Source: Acidobacteriota bacterium
Lineage (GTDB): Bacteria > Actinomycetota > AC-67
Reading direction: 5' to 3'
Length of the DNA: 41,655 nt
Assembly: GCA_016208485.1 (NCBI GenBank)
Contig: JACQXY010000046.1
Span: 1-41,655 of the forward strand
Below, piece after piece: positions 32,718 to 40,747 of the stretch; position 1 is the stretch's first letter; every line of letters begins with the position of its first letter. The notes under the pieces are model-generated. The model saw nothing but the letters and a program-made list of their open reading frames with translations. It searched no databases and was not told the origin of the DNA. The position numbers and the translations under genes are program-made.

Positions 32718-33935
32718 GTGAGCCGCGCCGGTCGCCGATTCCGCACCGGGGTCTTGTTGGCCCTGGTTGTCGGCATGCTGCTGGGCGTCGCCGCCCCCGA
32801 GGCTCAGGCCTCTCACTCGCGCCGCTACCGCGAACTGCAGCGCAAGATCGAGGAGACTCGCCGAGCGCTCCGCGACGCGACCCGGCGCGAGAACGACCTC
32901 ATGACGAAGCTCGCCGACAGCGACCGCCGGCGCGCGAGCCTCGAGCGGACGCTCTCAGTCCTGAACGACCAGTTCTCGACCGCCGCCTCCAAGCTCGATC
33001 TGCTGAACGCCAAGCTCGACCGGGTCTCGGCGGAACTCAGTTTCCGCACCGCGCAGCTCGAGGAGTCGCTCGCCGCGCTCGAGGACCAGACCGCGCGCCT
33101 GGATGAGCGGGCCGCCGACATCTACACGATCGGCACCGTCGACTACGCCTCGGTGATACTTGGTGCGCCCGACCTGAACTCGGCCGTGGTGGGATACGAG
33201 TACGCGCGGAGCGTGCTCTCGGCCGACTCCCGGTTGCTCGACGAGATGCGCGCCGCGAAGGACCGGATCGAGCTGGCGCGCCTGGAGGTCGCCGCGAAGA
33301 AGGCGGAGGTCCAGGCGGCCACCAAGGCGCAGGAGGAAGCCACGCGCCGGATCGCGGCGATCCGCAACGAGCAAGCCGGCGCGCGCCGGCGGGTCGTCGC
33401 CGAGATCAACTACCGGCAGCGCTTGCTCTCCCAGGTGCGCGACCAGAAGCGGGCCTACGAGCTGGCGCTGCAGTCCTACATCCACGAGTCGGACAGCATC
33501 GCGGCGTTCCTGCGCGGGAGGCAGGCCGGTCAGCGCGCGATCCAGGGGCAGGGCGGCTACCTGACCTGGCCGGTGTCGGGACAGATCACCTCCGGCTACG
33601 GCTGGCGGGTCCACCCGATCTACAAGCGTCGCTCCTTCCACACCGGCATCGACATCGGCTCTCCGGCGGGGACGACCGTGCGCGTCGCGCGGGCCGGCAC
33701 CGTCCTATACACCGGATACAAGGGCGCCTACGGGCTGATCGCGCTCGTCGATCACGGCAACGCGGTCGCCACGATGTACGCGCACATGAGTCAGGTGTAC
33801 GTCCGGCCGGGCGACTACGTGCCGCTTCAAGGAGCGGTGGGCGCCGTCGGCTGCACCGGGTGGTGCACCGGCCCGCACGTCCACTTCGAGGTGCGCGTGA
33901 ACGGCGCGCCCGACAATCCGCTGAACTGGCTGTAG
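32718..33935 (+). CDS. EnvC-like M23 family peptidoglycan hydrolase
   Basis: A 405-residue secreted protein: signal peptide (TGVLLALVVGMLLGVAA, cleavage after AQA), a long coiled coil (about residues 35-280) and a C-terminal LytM/M23 domain. The zinc ligands are present: H308 in FHTGIDIG, with HVHFEV near residue 387, so it may be an active endopeptidase rather than a degenerate activator. The layout matches PcsB/RipC/EnvC proteins controlled by FtsEX through the coiled coil. GTG 32718 is supported by GGGGGAGG 5 bases upstream. Confidence 0.93.
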   Translation: MSRAGRRFRTGVLLALVVGMLLGVAAPEAQASHSRRYRELQRKIEETRRALRDATRRENDLMTKLADSDRRRASLERTLSVLNDQFSTAASKLDLLNAKLDRVSAELSFRTAQLEESLAALEDQTARLDERAADIYTIGTVDYASVILGAPDLNSAVVGYEYARSVLSADSRLLDEMRAAKDRIELARLEVAAKKAEVQAATKAQEEATRRIAAIRNEQAGARRRVVAEINYRQRLLSQVRDQKRAYELALQSYIHESDSIAAFLRGRQAGQRAIQGQGGYLTWPVSGQITSGYGWRVHPIYKRRSFHTGIDIGSPAGTTVRVARAGTVLYTGYKGAYGLIALVDHGNAVATMYAHMSQVYVRPGDYVPLQGAVGAVGCTGWCTGPHVHFEVRVNGAPDNPLNWL

Positions 33936-33981
33936 CGCCGGCCGCGCCGCCGGCCCATCCCGCCCGCGCTACGATCTGCTC

Positions 33982-34461
33982 ATGAGCCCCAAAGCTCCGC
34001 CGCCCGGCACGATCGCCTCGAATCGCAAGGCCCGGCACGACTACCACATCGAGGAGACATACGAGGCCGGCCTCTCGCTGCGCGGCAGCGAGGTGAAGAC
34101 GCTCCGGCAAGGTAAGGCGTCGTTGCAGGAGTCCTACGCGGTCGTGCGGGGGAACGAGGCCTTCCTCATCGGCGCGAACATCCCTCCGTACGCCCAGGCG
34201 TCGATCCTGAACCATGAGCCGACCCGCACCCGCAAGCTCCTCCTCCACAAGCAGGAGATCCGCCGGCTCCTCGAAAGGACTCATGAGCGTGGCTTCACGC
34301 TCGTGCCGCTCCGCTTGTACTTCAAGGGGAACAAGGTCAAGTGCGAGATCGCGCTCGCGCGCGGCAAGCGCGCATACGACAAGCGCGAGGCGATCGCGCG
34401 CCGGGATGCCGAGCGCGAGATCGCCAAGCGGCTCGGGCGCCGGCGGCGCGGCGAGCGGTAG
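33982..34461 (+). CDS. smpB: SsrA-binding protein SmpB
   Basis: Binds the tRNA-like part of tmRNA and delivers it to stalled ribosomes. It is 159 residues and begins MSPKAPPPGTIASNRKARHD. It has the beta-barrel motifs LSLRGSEVKTLRQGKASLQE and FTLVPLRLYFKGNKVKCEIA, then the basic tail GKRAYDKREAIARRDAEREI that becomes helical in the mRNA channel. TACGAT lies 9 bases before the ATG, so the message may be leaderless. The tmRNA gene is 1.4 kb downstream. Confidence 0.96.
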   Translation: MSPKAPPPGTIASNRKARHDYHIEETYEAGLSLRGSEVKTLRQGKASLQESYAVVRGNEAFLIGANIPPYAQASILNHEPTRTRKLLLHKQEIRRLLERTHERGFTLVPLRLYFKGNKVKCEIALARGKRAYDKREAIARRDAEREIAKRLGRRRRGER

Positions 34462-34470
34462 CCGGAGCTC

Positions 34471-35781
34471 CTACTTCGGCACGCGGATCCCGTTCAGGGC
34501 GAAGCGCACGAAGCGCGATCTCACCTGGTCGCTCGCCACGGCCTTGTCGATCGGAGGCAAGGCGCAAAGCGCGTGCACCACGCCGTTCAGGAAGCGGCTG
34601 CCGCGGCTCGCCCCCGCGTCGAACAGGAGGTCGGGGAGGCGCCCGCGCTCGATCGCCATACGGACGATGCGCTCCAGCGCTGTGGCCGGGACGTACGGCC
34701 GCTTCGGCCGGCGCTCCATCGACATCGCCTTCGCGAGGCAGGAGTCGACGCACACTCCGCACCCGATGCAGCGGTCGGCGTCGATCACCGGCATCAGCTT
34801 GCTCTTGCGGCGGGCCGGTGAGCGCTTCGGCACCATGGTGATCGCCGAGATCGGACACGCGCGGGAGCAGCGCCCGCACCCCTTGCACCGATCGAGGTCC
34901 GAGGTCGGCTGGAAGGCGCTCGGGTTGACGGCCGGGAGGTCGAACTCGTTGATCGCCTGCAACTGGCCGCAGCAGCATCCGCAGCAGTTGCAGATGTAGG
35001 TCGGGCGGCTGCGCACGTTGTCGGCGAGCTGCACGAGGCCCGCCTCGCGGGAGGCGGTGAGGACGTCCATTGCCTCGGCGCGGTCTACGGCCCTCGCGAA
35101 GCCCCGCCGGACGAGGAAGTCGGCCCCGAGGTTGAATCCCATGCAGCTCTCCACCGGCGCGTCGCACTGAGTCCCGAGGTGCTCGGCCTTGTGCCGGCAA
35201 TAGCAGAGCGTGATCGAGATGCTGCGGGCCTCCTCGACGATCGAGGTTGCGCGTTCCCAGTCGAGCACGTCCGGCAGGTCATCCTTGCCGAGCGCGGTCT
35301 CGTGCACCAGCGCGCGCCCGAGCAGCGTCTCGTGGCCGAAGGCCTCGCGCGCGAACGTGGGGTCTCCGTGGGTGTAGGCGTTCAGCGCTTCGGCCATGCG
35401 CTTCTTCGGGACGGTGTCGGTGGCCCGCATCATCGAGTACTCGAAGAAGCCGACGACCGGCGGTGAGAGGAGGTACTTCGTCTCGCCCCCGTTCGGGTTG
35501 GGGAGGTCCATCACGATGCCCTTGTCCGCCATGGCGTCGAGCCGCGGCCGCAGCTCCTCCGCGGGGATCCCGACCCGGCGCGCGATGGAATCCAGGCCGG
35601 CGGGGGCGACCGGCATGCGTGCCGCGAGCGCGGCTTCCTCGGGGCTGAAGAGGATCTCGAGGATCTCCTGCCGGCCGGCGCGGGCGCGCGGATCGCTCGG
35701 CTCGGGCATCCCGACCGGGCCTCGCCCCAGGCGCGACAGGAGGTCCCGGTGCTCCGGTTTCAAGGTCTGCAGGTGGCCCAT
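34471..35781 (-). CDS. 4Fe-4S ferredoxin-type protein with Cys-rich N-terminal domain
   Basis: A 436-residue cytoplasmic redox protein. The N-terminal third contains a winged-helix-like segment (LDSIARRVGIPAEELRPRLD). Next comes a Cys-rich stretch (LCYCRHKAEHLGTQCDAPVE, SC) and YICNCCGCCCGQL, with five Cys in nine residues. Two 4Fe-4S ferredoxin motifs follow, CKGCGRCSRACP and CIGCGVCVDSCL. Such proteins occur in aerobic and anaerobic bacteria as ferredoxins of unknown partner; a role in electron transfer to a reductase is likely. Start ATG 35781. It is convergent with smpB and upstream of tmRNA on the opposite strand. Confidence 0.85.
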   Translation of the reverse strand: MGHLQTLKPEHRDLLSRLGRGPVGMPEPSDPRARAGRQEILEILFSPEEAALAARMPVAPAGLDSIARRVGIPAEELRPRLDAMADKGIVMDLPNPNGGETKYLLSPPVVGFFEYSMMRATDTVPKKRMAEALNAYTHGDPTFAREAFGHETLLGRALVHETALGKDDLPDVLDWERATSIVEEARSISITLCYCRHKAEHLGTQCDAPVESCMGFNLGADFLVRRGFARAVDRAEAMDVLTASREAGLVQLADNVRSRPTYICNCCGCCCGQLQAINEFDLPAVNPSAFQPTSDLDRCKGCGRCSRACPISAITMVPKRSPARRKSKLMPVIDADRCIGCGVCVDSCLAKAMSMERRPKRPYVPATALERIVRMAIERGRLPDLLFDAGASRGSRFLNGVVHALCALPPIDKAVASDQVRSRFVRFALNGIRVPK

Positions 35782-35837
35782 GACGCCCTCCCTCGGCCGT
35801 GCGGTCGGTGGCGGTCCCCTGCCCCCCCGGGGAAGCG

Positions 35838-35843
35838 TACAAT
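35838..35843 (+). promoter_or_regulatory. -10 box for tmRNA
   Basis: TACAAT, 22 bases before the mature tmRNA 5' end, a normal distance for a precursor trimmed by RNase P. A clear -35 is not seen. Confidence 0.5.
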
Positions 35844-35865
35844 GAAAGGCCTGAAAACCGAATAC

Positions 35866-36208
35866 GGGGGTGCATGGCTTCGACTTCGATCGTTCGGAGC
35901 GGGAGAAGCGGGCCGAGGTTTCCGGAGCCTCGCTAAAGAACCGGAACCTTCAAATCAAGAGCCGACTCTGTCGCGCTCGCTGCCTAATAGGTAGCCGTCG
36001 CCCCGGGAGCGCCTGCGGCCCGGGATGCGGCGTCGCAAGCAGGCTCACCCCGCGGGAGCGTCCGGGTACCGCGGGGAAAACTAACCGGGCTGGGTGAGGC
36101 GGAGCGCGCCGGCGCGCGCCGCGGATCCGAGATCCAAATCGCCGGCTGCGCCCGGAGATGCTCCCGAGCCGAGGTTGAAGGACGCGGGTTCGAATCCCGC
36201 CACCTCCA
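35866..36208 (+). ncRNA. ssrA: Transfer-messenger RNA
   Basis: Rescues stalled ribosomes and tags their products for proteolysis. The 5' end GGGGGTGCATGGCTTCGAC pairs with CACCTCC at the 3' end (seven acceptor pairs, one G-T). The T-arm GCGGGTTCGAATCCCGC is perfect. The CCA end is not encoded (ACTT follows). The tag frame is read as GCC GAC TCT GTC GCG CTC GCT GCC then TAA TAG, giving ADSVALAA. Length is 343 bases, as usual. Resume-codon choice is by comparison with mycobacterial tmRNA (ADS start) and is not certain. Confidence 0.92.
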
Positions 36209-36890
36209 CTTTCAGCCTCTTACTCGAACTCGGGCGCGCGAAGAGCGGCTCGAAGATCTCGGTGAACTCCGGGCGATGAACGTTGCCGTCCAGGATGTAG
36301 ACCGCGCGGAGCACAACGTCGTTGAGTCGCCGCCGCACCGGCGGGCGCGCCTTGCGGTAGGCCTCGTGGCAGTTGCCGGCGAGGCGGATCGCCATGGTGA
36401 GGACCTCTTGCCGGCCGGTGAGGTCGCCTTCGAGATCGGCGAACTCTGCCTTGGCCGTGCTCTCCGCCGCGGTGATGCGGTCCTGGTCCTCCTTGAGGAG
36501 CTCGAGGGGGATCGCGTTCGCGTAGTACGCGCGCAAGAGCTTCTGCCGCTCGTCGGCGAGCTTGGAGACCTTCTTGGCGAGCACGACGCGGCGCTCTGAC
36601 GCGTCAGCTTGCCGTACGACAATCTCCTCTTCCAGTTCGCCGGTCAGCCGCTCGACCCAGGTCTCGGGGAGCTGGATCTTTCGGTAGAGCTTCTCGACGA
36701 GTCGCCCGGCGTCGGCGGCGAGGACGTAGGGCTGTGCACAGCCGGTGCGCGCGACGCCCTTCTGCCCGAGGCAGTAGAAGTACAGGTACTGGCCCTTGGC
36801 CAGCGTGAGCGACAGGCGCCTGCCGCACTCCGCGCAGACCAGCACTCCCTTGAGGTACGCGAGATGAGGACTCAGTATTCGTGGAGGCTA
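36209..36890 (-). pseudogene. Large serine recombinase, C-terminal fragment
   Basis: The frame starts abruptly after a stop at 36888-36890 and reads HLAYLKGVLVCAECGRRLSL, the zinc-ribbon domain of large serine recombinases (CxxC, then Cys in FYCLGQKGVARTGC). A coiled-coil region follows (LAKKVSKLADERQKLLRAYY and on). The catalytic N-terminal domain is absent, so it is inactive. The frame has no stop before the tmRNA gene and runs antisense into its 3' end. The element that carried it probably ended exactly at the tmRNA 3' end, a common integration site. The genuine C-terminus is probably near 36210-36230. Confidence 0.85.
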
Positions 36891-37019
36891 TCCGCCGCGT
36901 GGCCGCGCGTCATTGACCAAGCGCAGGGCACGGAATCAGTTCTTCGCATCGACGGCTGAGTCTTGCCGAAACATCGATGGAGTGGTGCCGCTTGGCGTCC
37001 TGCTGGATGGGCCTCAGGA
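36891..37019. other. Short gap after recombinase fragment
   Basis: About 130 bases with no convincing gene, repeat or terminator. Confidence 0.3.
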
Positions 37020-38198
37020 TTATTGCGAGGAGGGCCAGGCAGGCATCGCACGCCGCAGATACTCATCGAAGAGCGGTACGGTGAAGGCCGTGTCACCGTG
37101 CGCCGGACTGCAAATCATACCTTTGATTATCAGCGCGGATCGACGCGGAGCGACGGATTCGACTCGCACATTGAGACAGTTCGCGATGTCTCCGGAACGA
37201 TGCGGGCCGGGACCGAGTTCGGCCATCGCGCGGAGGTACTCCTTCTCCTTCGGCGTCAGCCGATCGAAGCGCACCAAGAAGAAATTGCGGTCAAGTTGGT
37301 CGATGACAAGCGGCTTGACTGATCGCACGTCATCCCCAGTGATCGGCGTCGCGTTCGCATGATTCCAGGCGTGATAGCCCCACTCCTGGAGGAAGTACGG
37401 GTAGCCATGCGCCTCTGTCACGATCATCTCAAGCGCCTCATCGGAGAAGGTAACCTCCAGCTGCTGCGCTGGGATGGAGATCGCGGCGGAAGCGTCGTTC
37501 GCCGTCAGCGATCCGATTTCGGGGAAGTCGAAGAGGCGCTCGGCATATGATTTCGCCTCTCCCGCGAGGCCGGGCAGCTGCGGTAGACCGGCCCCCACAA
37601 GCACAACGGGAAGATTCAGCTGTGAGGTTCTATGCACGGCTGTGATTAGGCCGCCAAGTTCCTCACCGGAAAGGTATTGGACTTCATCGATGGCCAGCAG
37701 CAGGCCCCCGGCCTTCTCAGCCGCCGCCTCGCCCGTGGCAACCAAGAGGTCCGAAAGGTCCTCGGAGAGCACACCTGAGTCCGCGTGACCCGCGAGTGCG
37801 TCGACGTCTATGGCGATCGTTGAGCCATCCGGCAGTGTCAGGCTGAAGGTCTTGAGGATCCGCAGCGCTCGCAGCACAGCCTTGGCGGGTCCCTTGCGGT
37901 CGAGTTCGAGAAGTACCTTTCGGAGTCGCACGGCGAGAAGCGTGCGGAAATCGCCGGTTTCCGGCGCCTCGATGAAGGCGACTTCGAGGCCCTCGTGGCC
38001 AGCGATCTCTGCGAACCGGTTGAGAAGAACGGTCTTCCCGACGCCACGCAAGCCGATCGGCATGAGACTCTTGCCCGGCCGCCTTTGCAGGGCACGGCGG
38101 ACCGTGACGCCGAAGGCATTGATGAGCCCGTCGCGCCCCAGCAGGGCCGGCGGCGGAGTGCCTGCCCCGGGCCTGTAGGGGTTCTCGAGGGGGTCCAT
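37020..38198 (-). CDS. AAA-family ATPase (Orc1/AAA_16-like)
   Basis: A 392-residue cytoplasmic ATPase beginning MDPLENPYRPGAGTPPPALL from ATG 38198. Walker A is GLRGVGKTVLLNRF, Walker B GGLLLAIDEVQYLS, with a sensor-1-like VVLVGAGLPQLP. The C-terminal half, FDRLTPKEKEYLRAMAELGP and on, resembles a winged helix, giving the layout of Orc1/Cdc6-like or STAND-related ATPases common on mobile elements. Its role is unknown: DNA binding, defence or element maintenance. Start sits 28 bases from a palindrome at 38226-38249. Confidence 0.8.
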   Translation of the reverse strand: MDPLENPYRPGAGTPPPALLGRDGLINAFGVTVRRALQRRPGKSLMPIGLRGVGKTVLLNRFAEIAGHEGLEVAFIEAPETGDFRTLLAVRLRKVLLELDRKGPAKAVLRALRILKTFSLTLPDGSTIAIDVDALAGHADSGVLSEDLSDLLVATGEAAAEKAGGLLLAIDEVQYLSGEELGGLITAVHRTSQLNLPVVLVGAGLPQLPGLAGEAKSYAERLFDFPEIGSLTANDASAAISIPAQQLEVTFSDEALEMIVTEAHGYPYFLQEWGYHAWNHANATPITGDDVRSVKPLVIDQLDRNFFLVRFDRLTPKEKEYLRAMAELGPGPHRSGDIANCLNVRVESVAPRRSALIIKGMICSPAHGDTAFTVPLFDEYLRRAMPAWPSSQ

Positions 38199-38225
38199 CT
38201 GGACAGAGCTTACCTGATCTTAGGC

Positions 38226-38249
38226 ATCTTATCCAGCAGCGGATAAGAT
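38226..38249 (-). promoter_or_regulatory. Palindromic operator upstream of the AAA ATPase
   Basis: A perfect inverted repeat, ATCTTATCC and GGATAAGAT, around a six-base centre AGCAGC. On the minus strand TAAGAT occurs twice between it and the gene and could serve as a -10 box, so the palindrome probably overlaps the promoter. Confidence 0.55.
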
Positions 38250-38792
38250 CTATCAAGATTCGTGACGGCTTGGACCAACCCCCCATTCGGGGTCGACAGG
38301 AGCCGGAAACGTCGAACCTCACTGCGATCGGCCCAGCAGCGGCACGGAGCAAATCAAGGAGGTTCGAGTAGCGACCCCTCACCTCCACGAAATCGAAAGG
38401 GTGCGGCTCTGCTGGAGGGACGGGACATAGGCCCACGACCAGCGGCTTCATCCTCGACCCAGACTCTGGAGGATGCCGTAGGAAGCGGTTTTCCCTGGTC
38501 AGCCTGGCGCAACACGGCTCCAGCGCTGAGGAATGTGCGCGGGGATGGCCGGACGTCGGACCTCCATGACGACAAAACCGCTGGTCAGCGCGATATCGAT
38601 GTCCCTCCGAAAGAGCCACACCCAAATCGAAATCACAGCGGTGTAGGTGCGCCACGAACGTTGGAGGTGTCCGGCCTGAAGGCGGCGCGAGCTTGGCTCG
38701 GGCTCTCGCGACAGAACGTGGGAACCTGTTGACGCCCCGGCGGTGTCGACGGCGTGTCGATGGCCCAGTTTGAGCAGGACCTGCACAACTGA
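38250..38792. other. Gene-free stretch, probably decayed mobile DNA
   Basis: About 540 bases without a convincing complete gene; short frames on both strands have no recognisable motif. It ends at the truncated transposase, so it may hold other remnants of inserted DNA. Confidence 0.4.
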
Positions 38793-39005
38793 GTGATCGA
38801 AGGAGCCTGTCGTCATCTGGTGAAGGACCGGATGGACCTGACCGGCGCCAGATGGGGGCTGGAAGGAGCCGAAGCCGTTCTCAAGTTACGGGCACTGCGC
38901 AGCAACGGCGACTTCGAGAGCTACTTCAAGTTCCACCTCGACCGCGAGCGCCAACGTGTGCACGAGGCTCGCTACTCCGACGGTGTAATCCCGACGGCCG
39001 CCTGA
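38793..39005 (+). pseudogene. ISKra4-type transposase, C-terminal remnant
   Basis: Reads [20 protein letters not shown] and [20 protein letters not shown], then [18 protein letters not shown] and a TGA: the conserved C-terminal end of ISKra4-family transposases. A stop codon directly before GTG 38793 shows that everything upstream is missing. The insertion sequence is therefore only a fossil. It ends next to a gene lacking its 5' end. Confidence 0.82.
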
Positions 39006-39006
39006 C

Positions 39007-39417
39007 GTCCCTCTACGGGAGCCGCACCCTTTCGATTTCGATGCCTCGAGCGGGGAGGCCGTGGAGATTCCTTCCGGCAGCTCCGGGACGTTCTCCCAGC
39101 GCGAAGCGGACGTGCGACCGATGGCTCGCCAGGCGTGGGAGGAGCTCGTTGGGTCGATCACTCCGCCCCGGTCGAACGCGATCGACGGCCCCGCGGAGAC
39201 GGATGCGAAACCGCTCTACCTGCTCGTGTGGCTCGGGCTCGTCCTGCTCACGCTGCCGTTCGGGATGAAGCTCCGCCGCAGGCGGCTGGCAGCGAGAGCG
39301 GCGGGCGCATCAGGGGATGCTCGCTTCTGCCCGCGATGCGGAATGGCAAGGGGTCCCGGAGCGGGCTTCTGTGCCTCGTGCGGGCGACCGCTCACGACCG
39401 GCGCGGACGACCGTTGA
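39007..39417 (+). pseudogene. Membrane-anchored zinc-ribbon protein, probably 5'-truncated
   Basis: One hydrophobic segment (PLYLLVWLGLVLLTLPFGMK), then a basic stretch, then a zinc ribbon FCPRCGMARGPGAGFCASCG. The frame upstream of GTG 39061 is still protein-like (PLREPHPFDFDASSGEAVEI) back to the transposase stop. The gene has therefore probably lost its beginning to the ISKra4-type insertion; GTG 39061 with GGGGAGG could allow a shorter product of 118 residues. Function unknown. Confidence 0.6.
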
Positions 39418-39473
39418 CGCGGTGGGCGGCGCGTGCCAATGTGGGTCACGCGCGGGAAAGGAAGGATGTGCCG

Positions 39474-39965
39474 ATGGCAGCGGTTCGGAATGTCCGGGGC
39501 GCAAGGGGTTCCGTATCCATGGCTTCGCGCGTCGCCCTGTTCGCGAGCCTCGCCGGGGCGGGTCTCCTCGCTGCCTGCGGCGGCGGGGGGAACGGGGAGA
39601 CGGGATCTCCCCCGACGGCGCCGGCCGGCTCGGCGAGGACGGTCAGCGGGCGGATCAACTACTCCGGGACGGCTCTCGGCAGTCACAAGATCGTCGTTGT
39701 GCTGAACCGGCAGGGCGACGCCGGCCCGCCGGCGTACTCGGCGGTCCTGTCGCGGCCCGGCGAGTATGCGATCGGCGATGTGGCCGACGGCTCCTACACC
39801 GTCCTCGCCTTCATCGACCTTGGCGACGACATGGGTGCCCCGCAGGCGGATGAGCCCACCGGCGTCTACGACCCCGGTGGCGACGGCACTCCGGACGTCG
39901 TGATCGTGAGGGACGGCGGGCCGGCCTCGGGAATCGACGTCGCGATCAAGGACCCGAGCCGGTAA
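39474..39965 (+). CDS. Putative lipoprotein
   Basis: A 163-residue exported lipoprotein from ATG 39474 (GGAAGG upstream). The signal ASRVALFASLAGAGLLAAC ends in the lipobox LLAAC, then a Gly-rich linker GGGGNGETG. The rest is one beta domain (VSGRINYSGTALGSHKIVVV, YAIGDVADGSYTVLAFIDLG, then DDMGAPQADEPTGVYDPGGD). This resembles the carboxypeptidase-regulatory-like fold with an acidic calcium-type loop. Anchored outside the membrane; function unknown. Confidence 0.75.
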   Translation: MAAVRNVRGARGSVSMASRVALFASLAGAGLLAACGGGGNGETGSPPTAPAGSARTVSGRINYSGTALGSHKIVVVLNRQGDAGPPAYSAVLSRPGEYAIGDVADGSYTVLAFIDLGDDMGAPQADEPTGVYDPGGDGTPDVVIVRDGGPASGIDVAIKDPSR

Positions 39966-40119
39966 CCGAAGCCGGCATCTGCGACGGCGTCAACACCGGC
40001 TCGCGTTCATCCGTTGCAGGCAGGGGCATGCCGCCATCCACGCTCGGGACGGTCGGTAACGAGACCGCGCGGGGCGTCCTGAAGTGGACATCTCAAATGA
40101 CTAGTGATATTCTCCGGCC
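39966..40119. promoter_or_regulatory. phd-type antitoxin promoter region
   Basis: TGGACA (40085-40090) and TATTCT (40108-40113), 17 bases apart, place transcription start at about 40120, the antitoxin ATG: a leaderless message. The rest of this 150-base gap shows nothing. Confidence 0.6.
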
Positions 40120-40338
40120 ATGAAGGAGATCGCCGCCGCGAAGTTCAAGGAGCAATGCTTGGCGATCCTCGATGCGGTGGACGAGGAGGGCATCGTCATC
40201 ACCAAGCGGGGCAAGCCGGTGGCCAAGCTGATCCCAATCCGCGCCGAGTCCGCCGCGCTAATCGGCGCGCTGAAGGACAAGCTCAAGATCAAGGGCGACG
40301 TTCAGTCGACGGGCATCCGCTGGCATGCTGAACCTTGA
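40120..40338 (+). CDS. Phd/YefM-family antitoxin
   Basis: A 72-residue antitoxin. MKEIAAAKFKEQCLAILDAV followed by IVITKRGKPVAKLIPI is the Phd/YefM DNA-binding fold. The C-terminal tail (LKDKLKIKGDVQSTGIRW) would wrap the toxin. It overlaps the PIN gene by 14 bases. A -35/-10 pair places its mRNA start at the ATG. Confidence 0.88.
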   Translation: MKEIAAAKFKEQCLAILDAVDEEGIVITKRGKPVAKLIPIRAESAALIGALKDKLKIKGDVQSTGIRWHAEP

Positions 40339-40699
40339 CACGCACATCCTCCTCTTCGCGGTGACGGGCGCACTGACTCCGGCGGAGAGCAAACTCCTGC
40401 GCGGCCACCCCTGGTCGATCTCGGGGATCGTCCTGTGGGAGGTCGCGAAGCTCGCTCAGCTCGGACGGATCGAGGTCGATCTCGACGATCGGCAGGTGGT
40501 GAGAACCTTGTCGGCGGTTCACGTGTGGCCGATCACGGTGGAAATCGCGAGGATGAGCACTCGCCTGGACGTTCGCGGCGATCCGGCGGACGAGCTGATC
40601 GCGGCGACGAGCGTCGTCCACAACGTGCCCCTGGTCACGAGGGATCGTGGACTTCGGCGATCGAGGAGGATCCCTCTGGCTCAGCGGCTCGTCCGCTGA
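40325..40699 (+). CDS. vapC: PIN-domain toxin (VapC-like)
   Basis: A 124-residue PIN ribonuclease. LNLDTHILLFAVTG holds the first Asp, GIVLWEVAKLAQLG the Glu, GDPADELIAATSVVHNVPLV the next Asp and VTRDRGLR the last. The type normally pairs with Phd/YefM antitoxins, as here. ATG 40325 overlaps the antitoxin. The downstream neighbour is convergent, 49 bases away. Confidence 0.9.
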   Translation: MLNLDTHILLFAVTGALTPAESKLLRGHPWSISGIVLWEVAKLAQLGRIEVDLDDRQVVRTLSAVHVWPITVEIARMSTRLDVRGDPADELIAATSVVHNVPLVTRDRGLRRSRRIPLAQRLVR

Positions 40700-40747
40700 G
40701 CGAACGAGTTCGCCCTTCCGCGGGCTCGGCCATCGGCCTGGGGTCGT

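Noticed and set aside
36913..37362. Forward-strand open frame overlapping the AAA ATPase 3' end
   Set aside because: Ser/Arg-rich shadow of the ATPase with no motif and no ribosome-binding site.
40091..40113. Palindromic operator before the Phd-type antitoxin
   Set aside because: Only a six-base ACTAGT is symmetrical; extension fails on both sides, unlike the two VapB operators.
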